DNA of 64,000 nt. Origin: Serpentinicella sp031432315 (GTDB taxonomy: Bacteria > Bacillota > Clostridia > Peptostreptococcales > Natronincolaceae). How positions within the stretch are numbered: position 1 is the stretch's first letter; every line of letters starts with the position of its first letter. The DNA lies in the NCBI RefSeq assembly GCF_031432315.1, contig NZ_JAVKGO010000011.1, forward strand, positions 1 to 64,000. The letters run 5' to 3'. The notes under the pieces were generated by a model. The model searched no databases, was not told where the DNA came from, and saw only the letters and a list, made by a program, of their open reading frames with translations. The position numbers were made by a program, and so were the translations under genes. Shown here piece by piece: positions 53,725 to 62,294 of the stretch.

Positions 53725-54390
53725 GTGAAAGAAATGAAAGAAGTAACTAAAAAGTATTCTATAGGAGAGGAAATAGCAAATAGTATTACCCATGGTTTGG
53801 GCATTATTTTTAGCATAGTAAGCTTAACAATATTGCTAGTTTATGCTATTTGGAACCGGAGCCCACTGTCTATAGTTGCCTTTAGTATTTACGGACTTTG
53901 CTCCTTGTGCCTATATGTTTCATCAACTTTATACCATAGCTTTCAGAGCCCACATATTAAAAAATTATTTAGAGTATTTGATCACTCATCCATTTTTCTA
54001 TTTATTGCCGGCACCTATACACCAGTAACCTTAATTGCTATGAAAGGGTACTGGCGAATCGGAATATTAACAGCAGTATGGGTCATTGCAACAGTAGGTA
54101 TATTGTTTAAAATTGTAACTTACAATAAATTTGAAAAATATAAGTATGTATCCTTAGCCCTTTATATTTTAATGGGCTGGTTGGTTATTATTGCAATTAA
54201 ACCAATGGTTGATATGGTACCAATCGGGTTCTTATGGTGGCTATTAGCTGGTGGTATTGTTTATACAGTTGGTACAATCTTTTATGCAATTAAAAAAATA
54301 CCTTTTAATCACGCAATATGGCATGTTTTTGTTTTAGCAGGAAGCGTACTTCACTTCTTGGGTATATTTATTCATTTAAGTAACGTTTAA
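53725..54390 (+). CDS. haemolysin III (YqfA/PAQR) family membrane protein
   Basis: A 221-residue protein with seven membrane helices. Family motifs: EEIANSITHGLGIIFSI near the start, SSTLYHSF with the conserved His, DHSSIFLFIAGTYTPV, and the late HAIWHVFVLAGSVLHF. The conserved His and Asp residues suggest a PAQR-type metal site. Function in bacteria is not settled. GTG after AGGAGG. Confidence 0.92.
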   Translation: MKEMKEVTKKYSIGEEIANSITHGLGIIFSIVSLTILLVYAIWNRSPLSIVAFSIYGLCSLCLYVSSTLYHSFQSPHIKKLFRVFDHSSIFLFIAGTYTPVTLIAMKGYWRIGILTAVWVIATVGILFKIVTYNKFEKYKYVSLALYILMGWLVIIAIKPMVDMVPIGFLWWLLAGGIVYTVGTIFYAIKKIPFNHAIWHVFVLAGSVLHFLGIFIHLSNV

Positions 54391-54421
54391 ATTATATTCT
54401 TTACAATTTTATTTGCATTCT

Positions 54422-54449
54422 TCGACAAATTGAATATATAATGTATACT
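54422..54449 (+). promoter_or_regulatory. promoter candidate of degV-like gene
   Basis: TCGACA and TATACT with 16-base spacing, 48 bases before the degV-like ATG. The upstream hexamer overlaps TTCGACA, a Spo0A-type box on the minus strand. Confidence 0.4.
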
Positions 54450-54496
54450 ATATAACTAGAAAAGTGCATTAAAATTATTTCGAGGTGATTTAAATA

Positions 54497-55330
54497 ATGA
54501 ATTATAAAATTGTAGCAGATAGTAGCTGTGATCTGAGTTCATCATTGCAAGAAAAGATGGACGTTGGTTTAGTTCCACTAACAATCCAAATTGAAGAAAA
54601 AGAGTTTGTAGATGATGAAACAATGGATGTAGATGTGCTTTTAAAGGAAATGAAGAAAAGTAAGATGCCAATAAAAACAGCTTGTCCATCCCCAACGGAT
54701 TTCTTAAAAGAGTATGAAAAAGCGGACAACATTTTCGTTGTTACATTGTCCTCTGGTGTAAGTGGCACATATAATAGTGCAGTAATGGCAAAGGATTTGA
54801 TTTCCGAAAAGGTTGGTAATAAATTTGTTCATGTATTTGATTCTTTAAGTGCATCCGTAGGAGAGACCTTAGTAAGTATGAAGCTACATGAACTATTACA
54901 GAAAAACTATGATCGATTAGAGGTTGTTGACAAAGTAGAGAATTATATCAAAGAAATGAAAACATTTTTTATCCTCGAGTCTTTAGAAAACCTTATCAAA
55001 GCTGGTAGGATCAACAAATTTGTAGGTCAAGTAGCAACGGCATTATCAATTAAACCAATTATGGGCGCTGATAAGGGGACAATTAAACTAGTAGAAAAGG
55101 TTAGAGGAAGTAAAAGAGCCTTTAGACGACTTGTTGAAGTAATAGGGGAACAAGGTACTCGCATAGAAGATAAAGTTCTTGGTATTTCCCATTGTAACGC
55201 TCTTGAAAAAGCGGAGAATTTAAAAAAAGAAATAGAAGCTAAGTATAATTTTAAGGAAGTAATCATTGTAGAAATGGCTGGACTAAGCTCTGTTTATGCT
55301 TATGATGGCGGGATTATCGTAGCATTTTAA
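54497..55330 (+). CDS. DegV family fatty-acid-binding protein
   Basis: A 277-residue DegV/FakB-like protein. Starts YKIVADSSCDLSSSLQEKMD; TACPSPTDFLKEYEKAD and TLSSGVSGTYNSA are the family's fatty-acid headgroup region; SLENLIKAGRINKFVG is typical. FakB proteins present fatty acids to FakA kinase; no fakA is here. ATG after GAGGTG. Monocistronic. Confidence 0.93.
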   Translation: MNYKIVADSSCDLSSSLQEKMDVGLVPLTIQIEEKEFVDDETMDVDVLLKEMKKSKMPIKTACPSPTDFLKEYEKADNIFVVTLSSGVSGTYNSAVMAKDLISEKVGNKFVHVFDSLSASVGETLVSMKLHELLQKNYDRLEVVDKVENYIKEMKTFFILESLENLIKAGRINKFVGQVATALSIKPIMGADKGTIKLVEKVRGSKRAFRRLVEVIGEQGTRIEDKVLGISHCNALEKAENLKKEIEAKYNFKEVIIVEMAGLSSVYAYDGGIIVAF

Positions 55331-55370
55331 TAGAATGATTATTCTCTTACTTAAATAAAGAATTAAAGGC

Positions 55371-55426
55371 AATCATGGATGACTGTTAAGTAAAACAAAT
55401 ACTTTTAGTCATCCATGATTTTTTAT
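55371..55426 (+). terminator. strong intrinsic terminator after degV
   Basis: A 14-base stem AATCATGGATGACT / AGTCATCCATGATT with a 22-base loop and a T6 run. Confidence 0.88.
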
Positions 55427-55428
55427 AT

Positions 55429-55508
55429 AGGAGGAAGGGGCTTAGACAGCTTTGCTGTTGTAAGGAAACCTAGGGTTTCCTACTGAAAGTGGTGCTAGTC
55501 AATTTTTT
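55429..55508 (+). other. structured intergenic element of unknown identity
   Basis: Three short hairpins in 70 bases: ACAGC / GCTGT (loop TTT), AGGAAACC / GGTTTCCT (loop TAG) and CTACT / AGTGG (loop GAA). A T6 run follows (AATTTTTT). No open frame. It could be a small RNA or leader of the next gene; it matches no riboswitch class I can name. Confidence 0.4.
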
Positions 55509-55562
55509 ATAAAATATTATTTACATAAATGGGTATATGATATATAAAGGGGGCGTTAGATT

Positions 55563-56219
55563 ATGTCAAAAACATCGCGGGTTTCAAGTGTAGCAAGTAA
55601 GCGTATTCATAATAGTTATGTACATAGATCAAGAGTTGTTGAAAAGTCAGAAAAAATAGATCAAGTTAACCCAGTGTCAAAGGCTGATAATCAAACAGCC
55701 TACTCGTCAGGTAATTATCTATTTAGTTCAGACGTTTTTTACGAAAAAATTAATCAACTAAAAAAAGAATATAAAAATTTTTATCATGATCATAGAAAGT
55801 TAGAAGAGGCTATTGAAAATTTTGATCAAGAAAATGAAATGCTTACGCATATGAAAAACTTAATTGAGAAATATAATAACGCTTTAGTGTCGTTAAAGAA
55901 GTTTGATGCTGCCTTAGGAACGGATCATCTAAGTAAGATAAAAGATATATTAGAAGTGTTTGAAAATAACTTAGATGAAATTGGTATAACCGTTGATACA
56001 GAAACCAAAATGCACATAGACGAACAAAAATTTATTGATAGAGTAGAGCATTCAGAAAATCCTCTAAGTATGTTCTTTGATCCGATAAAAGGCTTGGTTA
56101 TACGTCTTTACAAAGCTTTTAAGCAAATTAAATTACCCCAAACCAATACGAACAAGGAGTACTATGAAAGTACACAGGATAGAGGTATATCTGGGGCAAT
56201 TATTGATGGATCATCATAG
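55563..56219 (+). CDS. hypothetical coiled-coil protein, 218 aa
   Basis: A basic Ser/Val/Arg-rich N-terminus (first 40 residues) precedes a helical, coiled-coil-like core (about 55-140) and a short Gly-rich tail. No membrane segment or catalytic motif. ATG after AAGGGGGCG. The gene downstream starts 267 bases away. Family not recognised. Confidence 0.72.
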   Translation: MSKTSRVSSVASKRIHNSYVHRSRVVEKSEKIDQVNPVSKADNQTAYSSGNYLFSSDVFYEKINQLKKEYKNFYHDHRKLEEAIENFDQENEMLTHMKNLIEKYNNALVSLKKFDAALGTDHLSKIKDILEVFENNLDEIGITVDTETKMHIDEQKFIDRVEHSENPLSMFFDPIKGLVIRLYKAFKQIKLPQTNTNKEYYESTQDRGISGAIIDGSS

Positions 56220-56486
56220 TTTTATAATTGTCACATAGTACTAAACAAGTTATAATAATATGGATGAAAAATTTCCGTTAAAATAAATAGATCACTTTAA
56301 TAAGTTAAGATGAGATAATTGAATAATTAAATAGAGAGATAAAAATGTATTACCTGTTTTTAATTTGTTGGTTGTTTATTTAGATTGAATGATACAGACG
56401 AGTCCATAAATGAACAGGCCTTAGGTGAGCAATTATTTACAAAAATCTAATTACACAATTTCTTATAATTGTTAGGAGGACACTTT

Positions 56487-57677
56487 TTGAGTCATAAAGC
56501 AGTGGTTTTAGGATCGAATTATTATATTGGATTAAGCACAATAAGGTGTTTGGGAAAAGAAGGGGTAGAGGTAGTGGCTTTTGATTATTCAGAAGATGGT
56601 TCCTACGGACTAAAGTCTAAGTATTGCTCCGAGAAACTAATTGGGCCACACTATCGCAAAGAATCAGAGGCACTTGTAAAGTTTTTGAAGGATTTTGCAA
56701 GTAAACAAGATAAGCCACCGGTGTTAATACCTTGTGCAGATCCGTATGTAGAGTTTTTAGATAAACATATAGACGAGTTGAAAGAAAGCTTTTTAATCCC
56801 AAGTATAGAAAAGGGACTTTATACGAAACTTATGAACAAGGAAACCCTTCATACTGTAGCTTCTGAAAAAGGGGTAGCTGTTCCGGAGACTGTTCGAATA
56901 GACGAGGAAGACCTGTTTGAGAAAGTAGATAAAGTGCTTAAGTATCCTTGTATTGTTAAACCAGTAGATTCTCCTGCATTTGTAGCTAAGTTTAGAAAGA
57001 AAATGTTTACAGTGCATAATGAAAAAGAGCTACAAGAAGCGCTAGATCGATCAAAAGAAGCCGAATTAGAAGTAATTATACAACGAATTATTCCAGGATT
57101 TGATGATCATATGCATACATTTGATGCTTTTTTTAATGAAGAATCTAAATGTACCCATTGGATGACCTGTCAAAAATATCGTCAATACCCAATAAATTTC
57201 GGGGCTTCAGTATATACAGGACAAAAACATGTTCAAGAATTATATGATATTGGTGCTAAGTTTCTTGAAGAAGTGGGATATAAAGGTTTTGCAGAAATTG
57301 AGTTTAAAAAAGATGCAGATACAGGACGATATTATTTAATAGAGATTAATGTAAGAATAACTAATTTAAATAGTTTACTATATAAAGCAGGTTTAAATAT
57401 GCCATATATAGCCTACCGAGAATTAATTGGACACCCTTTAGATCCAAAAAATATTAAGAAAAGTAACTATGTCTTTTGGTATGCTTATGAAGATCTGTTA
57501 GCAATTAAAGATTATGTAAAACGTGGACAACTTACTTTAAAAGAAATAATAAAATCATTAGCTAAACCAAAAGCCTATGCAATATGGGATATAAAAGACC
57601 CTATGCCTACAATGGCGTTTTTAAAAATTTTAGGTGGAAAACTATTGAGAAAAATAGGAATAAAAGGAACTAAATAG
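56487..57677 (+). CDS. ATP-grasp ligase (carboxylate-amine ligase-like)
   Basis: A 396-residue ATP-grasp enzyme. N-terminal preATP-grasp domain: KAVVLGSNYYIGLSTIRCLG, LIPCADPYVEFL. ATP-binding region: YPCIVKPVDSPAFVAKF; metal and ATP residues: GFAEIEFKKD and YLIEINVRITNLN. The family makes amide bonds between a carboxylate and an amine, some as D-Asp ligases in the cell wall. The TTG at 56487 has AGGAGG 7 bases upstream. The MurE-like gene follows after 96 bases. Substrate unknown. Confidence 0.87.
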   Translation: MSHKAVVLGSNYYIGLSTIRCLGKEGVEVVAFDYSEDGSYGLKSKYCSEKLIGPHYRKESEALVKFLKDFASKQDKPPVLIPCADPYVEFLDKHIDELKESFLIPSIEKGLYTKLMNKETLHTVASEKGVAVPETVRIDEEDLFEKVDKVLKYPCIVKPVDSPAFVAKFRKKMFTVHNEKELQEALDRSKEAELEVIIQRIIPGFDDHMHTFDAFFNEESKCTHWMTCQKYRQYPINFGASVYTGQKHVQELYDIGAKFLEEVGYKGFAEIEFKKDADTGRYYLIEINVRITNLNSLLYKAGLNMPYIAYRELIGHPLDPKNIKKSNYVFWYAYEDLLAIKDYVKRGQLTLKEIIKSLAKPKAYAIWDIKDPMPTMAFLKILGGKLLRKIGIKGTK

Positions 57678-57773
57678 AAATATGAATATTTAGGATATTC
57701 TAAAGGGCATATAGCCTTGTATTGAGGGAAAGCGATATGGAACTTATTTTATATATGAGAGGTGCTATATTAT

Positions 57774-59321
57774 TTGATTAAACTAAATGAACTTCTAAAA
57801 TCAATTGATGTTTTAAAAACCACCCAAAATAAAGAAATCAAAATTTCAGGTATTTCTTATCATTCACAAAAAGTTGAGATCGGACATCTTTTTGTTTGTA
57901 TTAAGGGTGAGAAAACTGATGGACATAAGTATTTAGCTCAAGCAGTGACGCACGGTGCAGTAGCGGCTATAGTTGAAGAGATACAAGATACTGTGGATAT
58001 TCCACAATATGTGGTCAAAGATAGTCGAAAGGCTTTAGCGCAGCTAGGAGCTGAGTTCTATGGGCAACCATCGAAAGAAATGCAAATGGTGGGCATTACA
58101 GCTACTAATGGTAAAACAACTACTTCTTTTATGACAAATGCAATCTTTGAAAAACATGGATTAAAAACAGGGTTAATAGGGACAGTGATCGTAAAAATAG
58201 ATGATACAACTGCTGTACCATCTCAGTTAACAACGCCTGAGTCTTTAGATTTACAATCCTACCTAAGTCAAATGAAAGAACGAGATGTATCTAATGTTTG
58301 TATGGAAGTATCATCCATTGCCCTTGAAATGAGTCGAGTTGAGAAAGTTGACTTCGATATTGTAACCTTTAACAATATAAGTAGAGAGCACATTGACGCC
58401 CATGGCTCCTTTGAAAAGTATTTTGAATCGAAATCGAGTTTAATAAAAAACGCTAAAGAAGGTGCAGTAGCAATCCTAAACCTTGATTGTCCCCATGTTT
58501 CATCTCTAGTAAATCAAACAAAAGCCCAAGTGGTTACCTTTGGTATTGAGAAAAAGGATGGACATGTTGTATGTAAAAACTTAGACTTATCAACAGGAAG
58601 AGCAAAGTTTACTGTAGAAATATTAAAACCTTTTACTGTTAAGGGTATCGCCTTGGAGCCTATGGCGTTTAATGTAGAACTATCTGTTCCAGGTTATCAT
58701 TCCGTATATAATTCAATGGTGGCAATAATAATTGGATTAGTTTCTGGAATACCAGTCGCTACTATACAAGAAGGGCTAAAAACCTTTAAAGGTGTAGAAA
58801 GGCGATTTGAATTTATTTTTGAAGACGATATTAAAATAATTGATGATCACTTTGCAAATACAGGAAATATTAATGTAACTTTAGAAACACTTAAGTTTAT
58901 GGATTATAATAAGTTACATCTAGTATACGCGATAAGAGGAGAACGTGGACCGGTTGTAAACAGAGAGAATTCAGAAGCAATTGTTAACTGGGCGGCGGAT
59001 TTAGGTTTAGAAGAAATCGTTGCGACAAAAAGCAGGTCTCATGTTACAGACAAAGATCGTGTTACGGAAGAAGAATTATATGCTTTTAAAGATGTTATTG
59101 AAAAGGCAAATATAAAAACCCATCTATACGATGAATTACCAGATGCTATAGCCCATGCATTAAAAAATGTACAGCCTGGGGACCTAGTTCTTTTAGCTGG
59201 TTGTCAAGGAATGGATTTTGGAGCCCAAATTGCATTAGAGCAGTTACATAAAATGAGACCAGAATTACCAAAAGACAAATTATTTACGCCATTAAAGAGT
59301 CGAGTAGCTGGAATTTCATAA
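57774..59321 (+). CDS. MurE-like Mur ligase without the DNPR motif
   Basis: A 515-residue Mur ligase. N-terminal UDP-binding part: ISGISYHSQKVEIGHLFVCI. ATP loop: GITATNGKTTTSF. Middle: SREHIDAHGSFEKYFESKSS, with the carbamylated-Lys region. The C-terminal domain lacks the DNPR signature that binds meso-diaminopimelate; the equivalent stretch reads IVATKSRSHVTDK. So it probably adds a different amino acid or uses another acceptor. TTG start after GAGAGGTG. Paired with the ATP-grasp gene upstream. It may be a second, specialised MurE. Confidence 0.85.
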   Translation: MIKLNELLKSIDVLKTTQNKEIKISGISYHSQKVEIGHLFVCIKGEKTDGHKYLAQAVTHGAVAAIVEEIQDTVDIPQYVVKDSRKALAQLGAEFYGQPSKEMQMVGITATNGKTTTSFMTNAIFEKHGLKTGLIGTVIVKIDDTTAVPSQLTTPESLDLQSYLSQMKERDVSNVCMEVSSIALEMSRVEKVDFDIVTFNNISREHIDAHGSFEKYFESKSSLIKNAKEGAVAILNLDCPHVSSLVNQTKAQVVTFGIEKKDGHVVCKNLDLSTGRAKFTVEILKPFTVKGIALEPMAFNVELSVPGYHSVYNSMVAIIIGLVSGIPVATIQEGLKTFKGVERRFEFIFEDDIKIIDDHFANTGNINVTLETLKFMDYNKLHLVYAIRGERGPVVNRENSEAIVNWAADLGLEEIVATKSRSHVTDKDRVTEEELYAFKDVIEKANIKTHLYDELPDAIAHALKNVQPGDLVLLAGCQGMDFGAQIALEQLHKMRPELPKDKLFTPLKSRVAGIS

Positions 59322-59329
59322 GGTATGGT

Positions 59330-59368
59330 ATACTAAAGACCTCTAATGTATAGAGGTCTTTAGTATTA
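59330..59368 (+). terminator. strong intrinsic terminator after MurE-like gene
   Basis: A stem of about 15-16 bases (ATACTAAAGACCTCTA and complement) with a short loop. The T-run is weak. Confidence 0.8.
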
Positions 59369-59463
59369 TAAAATATATGATAAGGACTTAGAAGTTTTAT
59401 TTTAAATAGAATATGTTATAATAAATGCTAAAGTGATTATGTGCATAAGAAAGGAAGAACAAA

Positions 59464-59768
59464 ATGCTTAAACATATTGTTATGTGGAAGTTAAAAGACA
59501 CAGCTGAAGGTGCTAATAAACTTGAAAATGCAAAAAAATGAAAAAACAACTCGAAGGATTGCTTAATTGTATTGATGAGATTCAATCTCTAGAAGTTGGT
59601 TTAAATATAAATGATGCAGATTCTGCTTATGACGTTGTACTATACAGTGAATTTAAGAATAAAAACGACTTAGACAAATATCAAATTCATCCGGAGCATT
59701 TAAAAGTGGGAGAGTTTGTAAAGAAAGTTAGATTAGAACGAGCTGTTGTTGATTATTTTGTAGAATAA
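59464..59768 (+). CDS. Dabb-domain protein interrupted at an A7 slippery site
   Basis: Two overlapping frames together make one stress-responsive Dabb (A-B barrel) protein of about 101 residues. Frame 0 from ATG 59464 gives MLKHIVMWKLKDTAEGANKL, ends ENAKK and stops at TGA 59539. The -1 frame continues MKKQLEGLLNCIDEIQSLEV to a stop at 59766. The junction is A AAA AAA TGA (59532-59541), a canonical -1 slippery heptamer directly before the stop. Transcription slippage, programmed frameshift, mutation or sequencing error could each explain it. Homologues are normally one continuous frame. The A tract was counted as seven. Confidence 0.75.
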
Positions 59769-59870
59769 TGCAATTGTAAATGAGTACTAAGTTTTTATAG
59801 TAGTAGAGTAAACTAGGACTAGAAGAAGGAATAAGTATTTATATAAGATCCTACTTATGGTGGAGGTTCT

Positions 59871-60017
59871 ATGATTTTACTTATTTCATTTAATAAGCGC
59901 AAAAAAATTATTGCTTTGATTATTTTGGTTTTATTTTCGCCTTGGTTTATTTTACTTATAGGATATTGTATAAATAAAGTGTACAGGAATGTACAAAGGG
60001 GGAGCAAACATGTTTAA
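59871..60017 (+). CDS. 48-aa membrane peptide
   Basis: ATG after TGGAGG. Product: a basic start (MILLISFNKRKK), one hydrophobic segment (IIALIILVLFSPWFILLIGY) and a basic tail. It overlaps the next gene start by 8 bases, so coupling is likely. No family recognised. Confidence 0.55.
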   Translation: MILLISFNKRKKIIALIILVLFSPWFILLIGYCINKVYRNVQRGSKHV

Positions 60018-60201
60018 TAAAGGGTTTTTAATGACTTTAGGAATAAGCTTTTTTGGATATATGTCCGCATTGGCAATGTGGGGTGTACTAATGCACGGAG
60101 CCATAAATCCAGTAGAAATTCTTGTACAAGGTATTGGTTTTTCAATTATGTTTAGTTTGTTATGGCATTTATTTTATAAAAAGAATGAACATAAAAAATA
60201 G
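60010..60201 (+). CDS. small two-helix membrane protein, 63 aa
   Basis: The ATG at 60010 follows AAGGGGGA. Two hydrophobic segments (about 6-26 and 38-56) with a Lys/His-rich end. A longer frame from 59989 lacks a site. Part of a run of small membrane genes. Family not recognised. Confidence 0.7.
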   Translation: MFNKGFLMTLGISFFGYMSALAMWGVLMHGAINPVEILVQGIGFSIMFSLLWHLFYKKNEHKK

Positions 60202-60216
60202 AAAGAGGGGAATACA

Positions 60217-60474
60217 TTGAAGAAGAAAAAATCAAAAATGAGTAGCTTTGATAAAAGAATGTTAAAATCAATGGGGATATCTATTGTTATTTGTATGGTA
60301 TCTGTTCTTTTATTTTCATTTATACCAAATGCATTATTTGATTATGATAGCGTTGAGGCATCTTACCATTTAACAACACATATATTACTATTTGCTGCTA
60401 TTGCGACTATGATATTTTGTACTTACACAATTGTTGAAGTTATTAAAAATAACGGAGCTAACAATCAACAGTAA
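60217..60474 (+). CDS. small two-helix membrane protein, 85 aa
   Basis: TTG start after GAGGGG with 6-base spacing. Basic N-terminus, then two hydrophobic segments (about 19-38 and 52-74). It lies 15 bases after the previous gene, so they are probably co-transcribed. Family not recognised. Confidence 0.7.
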   Translation: MKKKKSKMSSFDKRMLKSMGISIVICMVSVLLFSFIPNALFDYDSVEASYHLTTHILLFAAIATMIFCTYTIVEVIKNNGANNQQ

Positions 60475-60515
60475 TAAGAGCTTTCGTTATACAAGTAATC
60501 AAAAGGAGAAAAGAA

Positions 60516-61019
60516 ATGAGTAGTATGTCAGAGGAACAATCTGTTAAAGTTTATAATATATTAGATCAACTAAATATCGATTATATAAAGTATGAACATC
60601 CTCCAGCTCACACAATGGAAATAATTAAGGAACTTAATATAGATACAGAGGAAATACATTGCAAAAATTTATTTTTACGAAATTCTAGTGGCAAAATTCA
60701 CTACTTATTAATGGTGGAAGGATCAAAGCAACCTAATCTCAAACAATTAGCTAAGCAAATAGGCAGTACGCGGCTTAGCTTTGCATCAAAAGAGAGAATG
60801 GAAAAACACTTAGGATTAAAACCGGGAGCAGTATCTCCTTTAGGATTAATTAATGATGAAGAAAGAAAAGTCCAAGTGCTAATAGATAAGGACTTGATAG
60901 AAATTGAGAAAATAACTTTTCATCCAAATGTAAACACAGCCAGTGTAACCATGGATTATAAAGATTTTGAAAAATTTTTAGAATGGCGGGGAAACAAGTT
61001 AAGTATCGTAGAAATTTAA
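60516..61019 (+). CDS. YbaK/ProX-type aminoacyl-tRNA deacylase
   Basis: A 167-residue editing-domain protein that hydrolyses mischarged tRNA in trans. Features: YIKYEHPPAHTMEI near the start, HCKNLFLRNSSGKIHYLLMV, and LGLKPGAVSPLGLIND, the ProX/YbaK signature. Exact tRNA not fixed; the ProX group removes Ala from tRNA(Pro). ATG after AAAAGGAG. Confidence 0.9.
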   Translation: MSSMSEEQSVKVYNILDQLNIDYIKYEHPPAHTMEIIKELNIDTEEIHCKNLFLRNSSGKIHYLLMVEGSKQPNLKQLAKQIGSTRLSFASKERMEKHLGLKPGAVSPLGLINDEERKVQVLIDKDLIEIEKITFHPNVNTASVTMDYKDFEKFLEWRGNKLSIVEI

Positions 61020-61025
61020 TTAGAG

Positions 61026-61066
61026 AAAATGTCTAGAATAGCAAGCTATATTTTAGACATTTTTTC
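61026..61066 (+). terminator. intrinsic terminator after deacylase gene
   Basis: A 14-base stem AAAATGTCTAGAAT / ATTTTAGACATTTT (one G-T pair), then TTTTCTTT. Confidence 0.75.
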
Positions 61067-61197
61067 TTTATTAATTTTGAAAGTTATTGGTTTGAAATTA
61101 ATGGTTTACAAAAAAAGGCAAAGCACATATAATACTTATACCTAATAAAATAATTTAAAAGATATAATCGAATAATCTTTTAAAATGAGGAATTAAA

Positions 61198-62130
61198 ATG
61201 AATCTTAATAATAATGTAGAAAATGCACAATTAAATAAAGTATTAGTAGTAACCATTGTAATTAATTTGATTTTAGTCGTTATTAAAGTTGGAATAGGGT
61301 ACCTTGCAAATAGTAGGGCCTTACTTGCTGATGGGGTTCATTCTATATCTGATGTAATTACATCGATAGGTGTAATTGTAAGTTTGGTTTTATCAAAAAA
61401 ACCAAGAGATGAAGAACACCAATATGGCCACGAAAAGATAGAAACAGTTATTACGTTTTTACTATCCATTGTTCTTTTATACACTGGATTTAACATAGGG
61501 GTTAATTCCATAAGAACCGTTATGGCTACAGGTACAGCCAACATACCAGGCCAGCTTGCAGTTTTTGGAGCAATAATATCAGTTGCGCTTAAAGAATTGC
61601 AATATCAGTATGTCTATCGTGTAGGTAAAAGAATTGAAAGCAAAGCCCTAATGGCGGATGCTTGGCACCATAGGTCCGATGCGTTCTCATCTTTAGCCGC
61701 ACTAATAGGTATTGTAGGGTCAAGGATGGGCGTAGATGTACTAGATGCTATCGCTGCGATATTTGTGTCATTGATTGTTATAAAAATTGGATTTTCCATA
61801 TTTAAGGATTGTTTTCAGCTACTTATTGATGTGTCAATTAACCTAGATAAACTAGAAGAAATCAAAGAACTTCTCTTAAAGCATGAAGAGATAAAAAATA
61901 TAAACGATATAAGAACCAGGAAGCATGGTTCAAAAGTTTTTATAGATTTAAAAGTGTGTGTTAGCTCCAAATTAAGTATATCGAAGGGACATCAGATTTC
62001 AGATGAGGTTGAACGAATTATTAGGTCTAAAGTAAAAAATGTAAAGGACATTGTTGTACACCTTGATCCATGTTTTCATGAGAAAGAAATTAAAGAAACC
62101 TGTCATATTTCTGAATGTAAAGACATATAA
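61198..62130 (+). CDS. cation diffusion facilitator (CDF) transporter
   Basis: A 310-residue CDF exporter with six membrane helices and a C-terminal cytoplasmic domain (about 210-290). Metal residues: ALLADGVHSISDVI in helix 2, ALMADAWHHRSDAF in helix 5, the HQYGHEKIE loop. Helix-5 HxxxD matches Zn/Fe/Mn types. C-terminal Cys/His-rich tail (HLDPCFHEKEIKETCHISEC) could bind metal. ATG after AATGAGGA. Confidence 0.93.
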   Translation: MNLNNNVENAQLNKVLVVTIVINLILVVIKVGIGYLANSRALLADGVHSISDVITSIGVIVSLVLSKKPRDEEHQYGHEKIETVITFLLSIVLLYTGFNIGVNSIRTVMATGTANIPGQLAVFGAIISVALKELQYQYVYRVGKRIESKALMADAWHHRSDAFSSLAALIGIVGSRMGVDVLDAIAAIFVSLIVIKIGFSIFKDCFQLLIDVSINLDKLEEIKELLLKHEEIKNINDIRTRKHGSKVFIDLKVCVSSKLSISKGHQISDEVERIIRSKVKNVKDIVVHLDPCFHEKEIKETCHISECKDI

Positions 62131-62162
62131 TAATGTATTAAGGGTTAAGGGAGAGAAGAAGA

Positions 62163-62252
62163 ATGAAAATTGAATACAAGAGAAAGATACTAAAGTGGTC
62201 AGTGTTTTTTGGTGCACTCATTTTAGCTCTGGGAATGGGACGGTTTCTGTAA
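62163..62252 (+). CDS. 29-aa single-helix membrane peptide
   Basis: ATG after AGGGAGAG. Product: basic start MKIEYKRKILKW, then VFFGALILALGMGRFL. The stop codon falls in a terminator hairpin. Plausible but short. Confidence 0.4.
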   Translation: MKIEYKRKILKWSVFFGALILALGMGRFL

Positions 62253-62268
62253 GGAAACCGTCTTTTCT
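62239..62268 (+). terminator. terminator between CDF region and fetB
   Basis: Stem GACGGTTTC / GAAACCGTC with a 6-base loop and a TTTT run, between convergent genes. Confidence 0.75.
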
Positions 62269-62294
62269 ATATAAGAAAGTCCTACGTAATCGAT

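Noticed and set aside
53725..54390. True haemolysin (pore-forming toxin).
   Set aside because: The PAQR/haemolysin III name is historical; the sequence shows a seven-helix membrane protein with a metal-site pattern.
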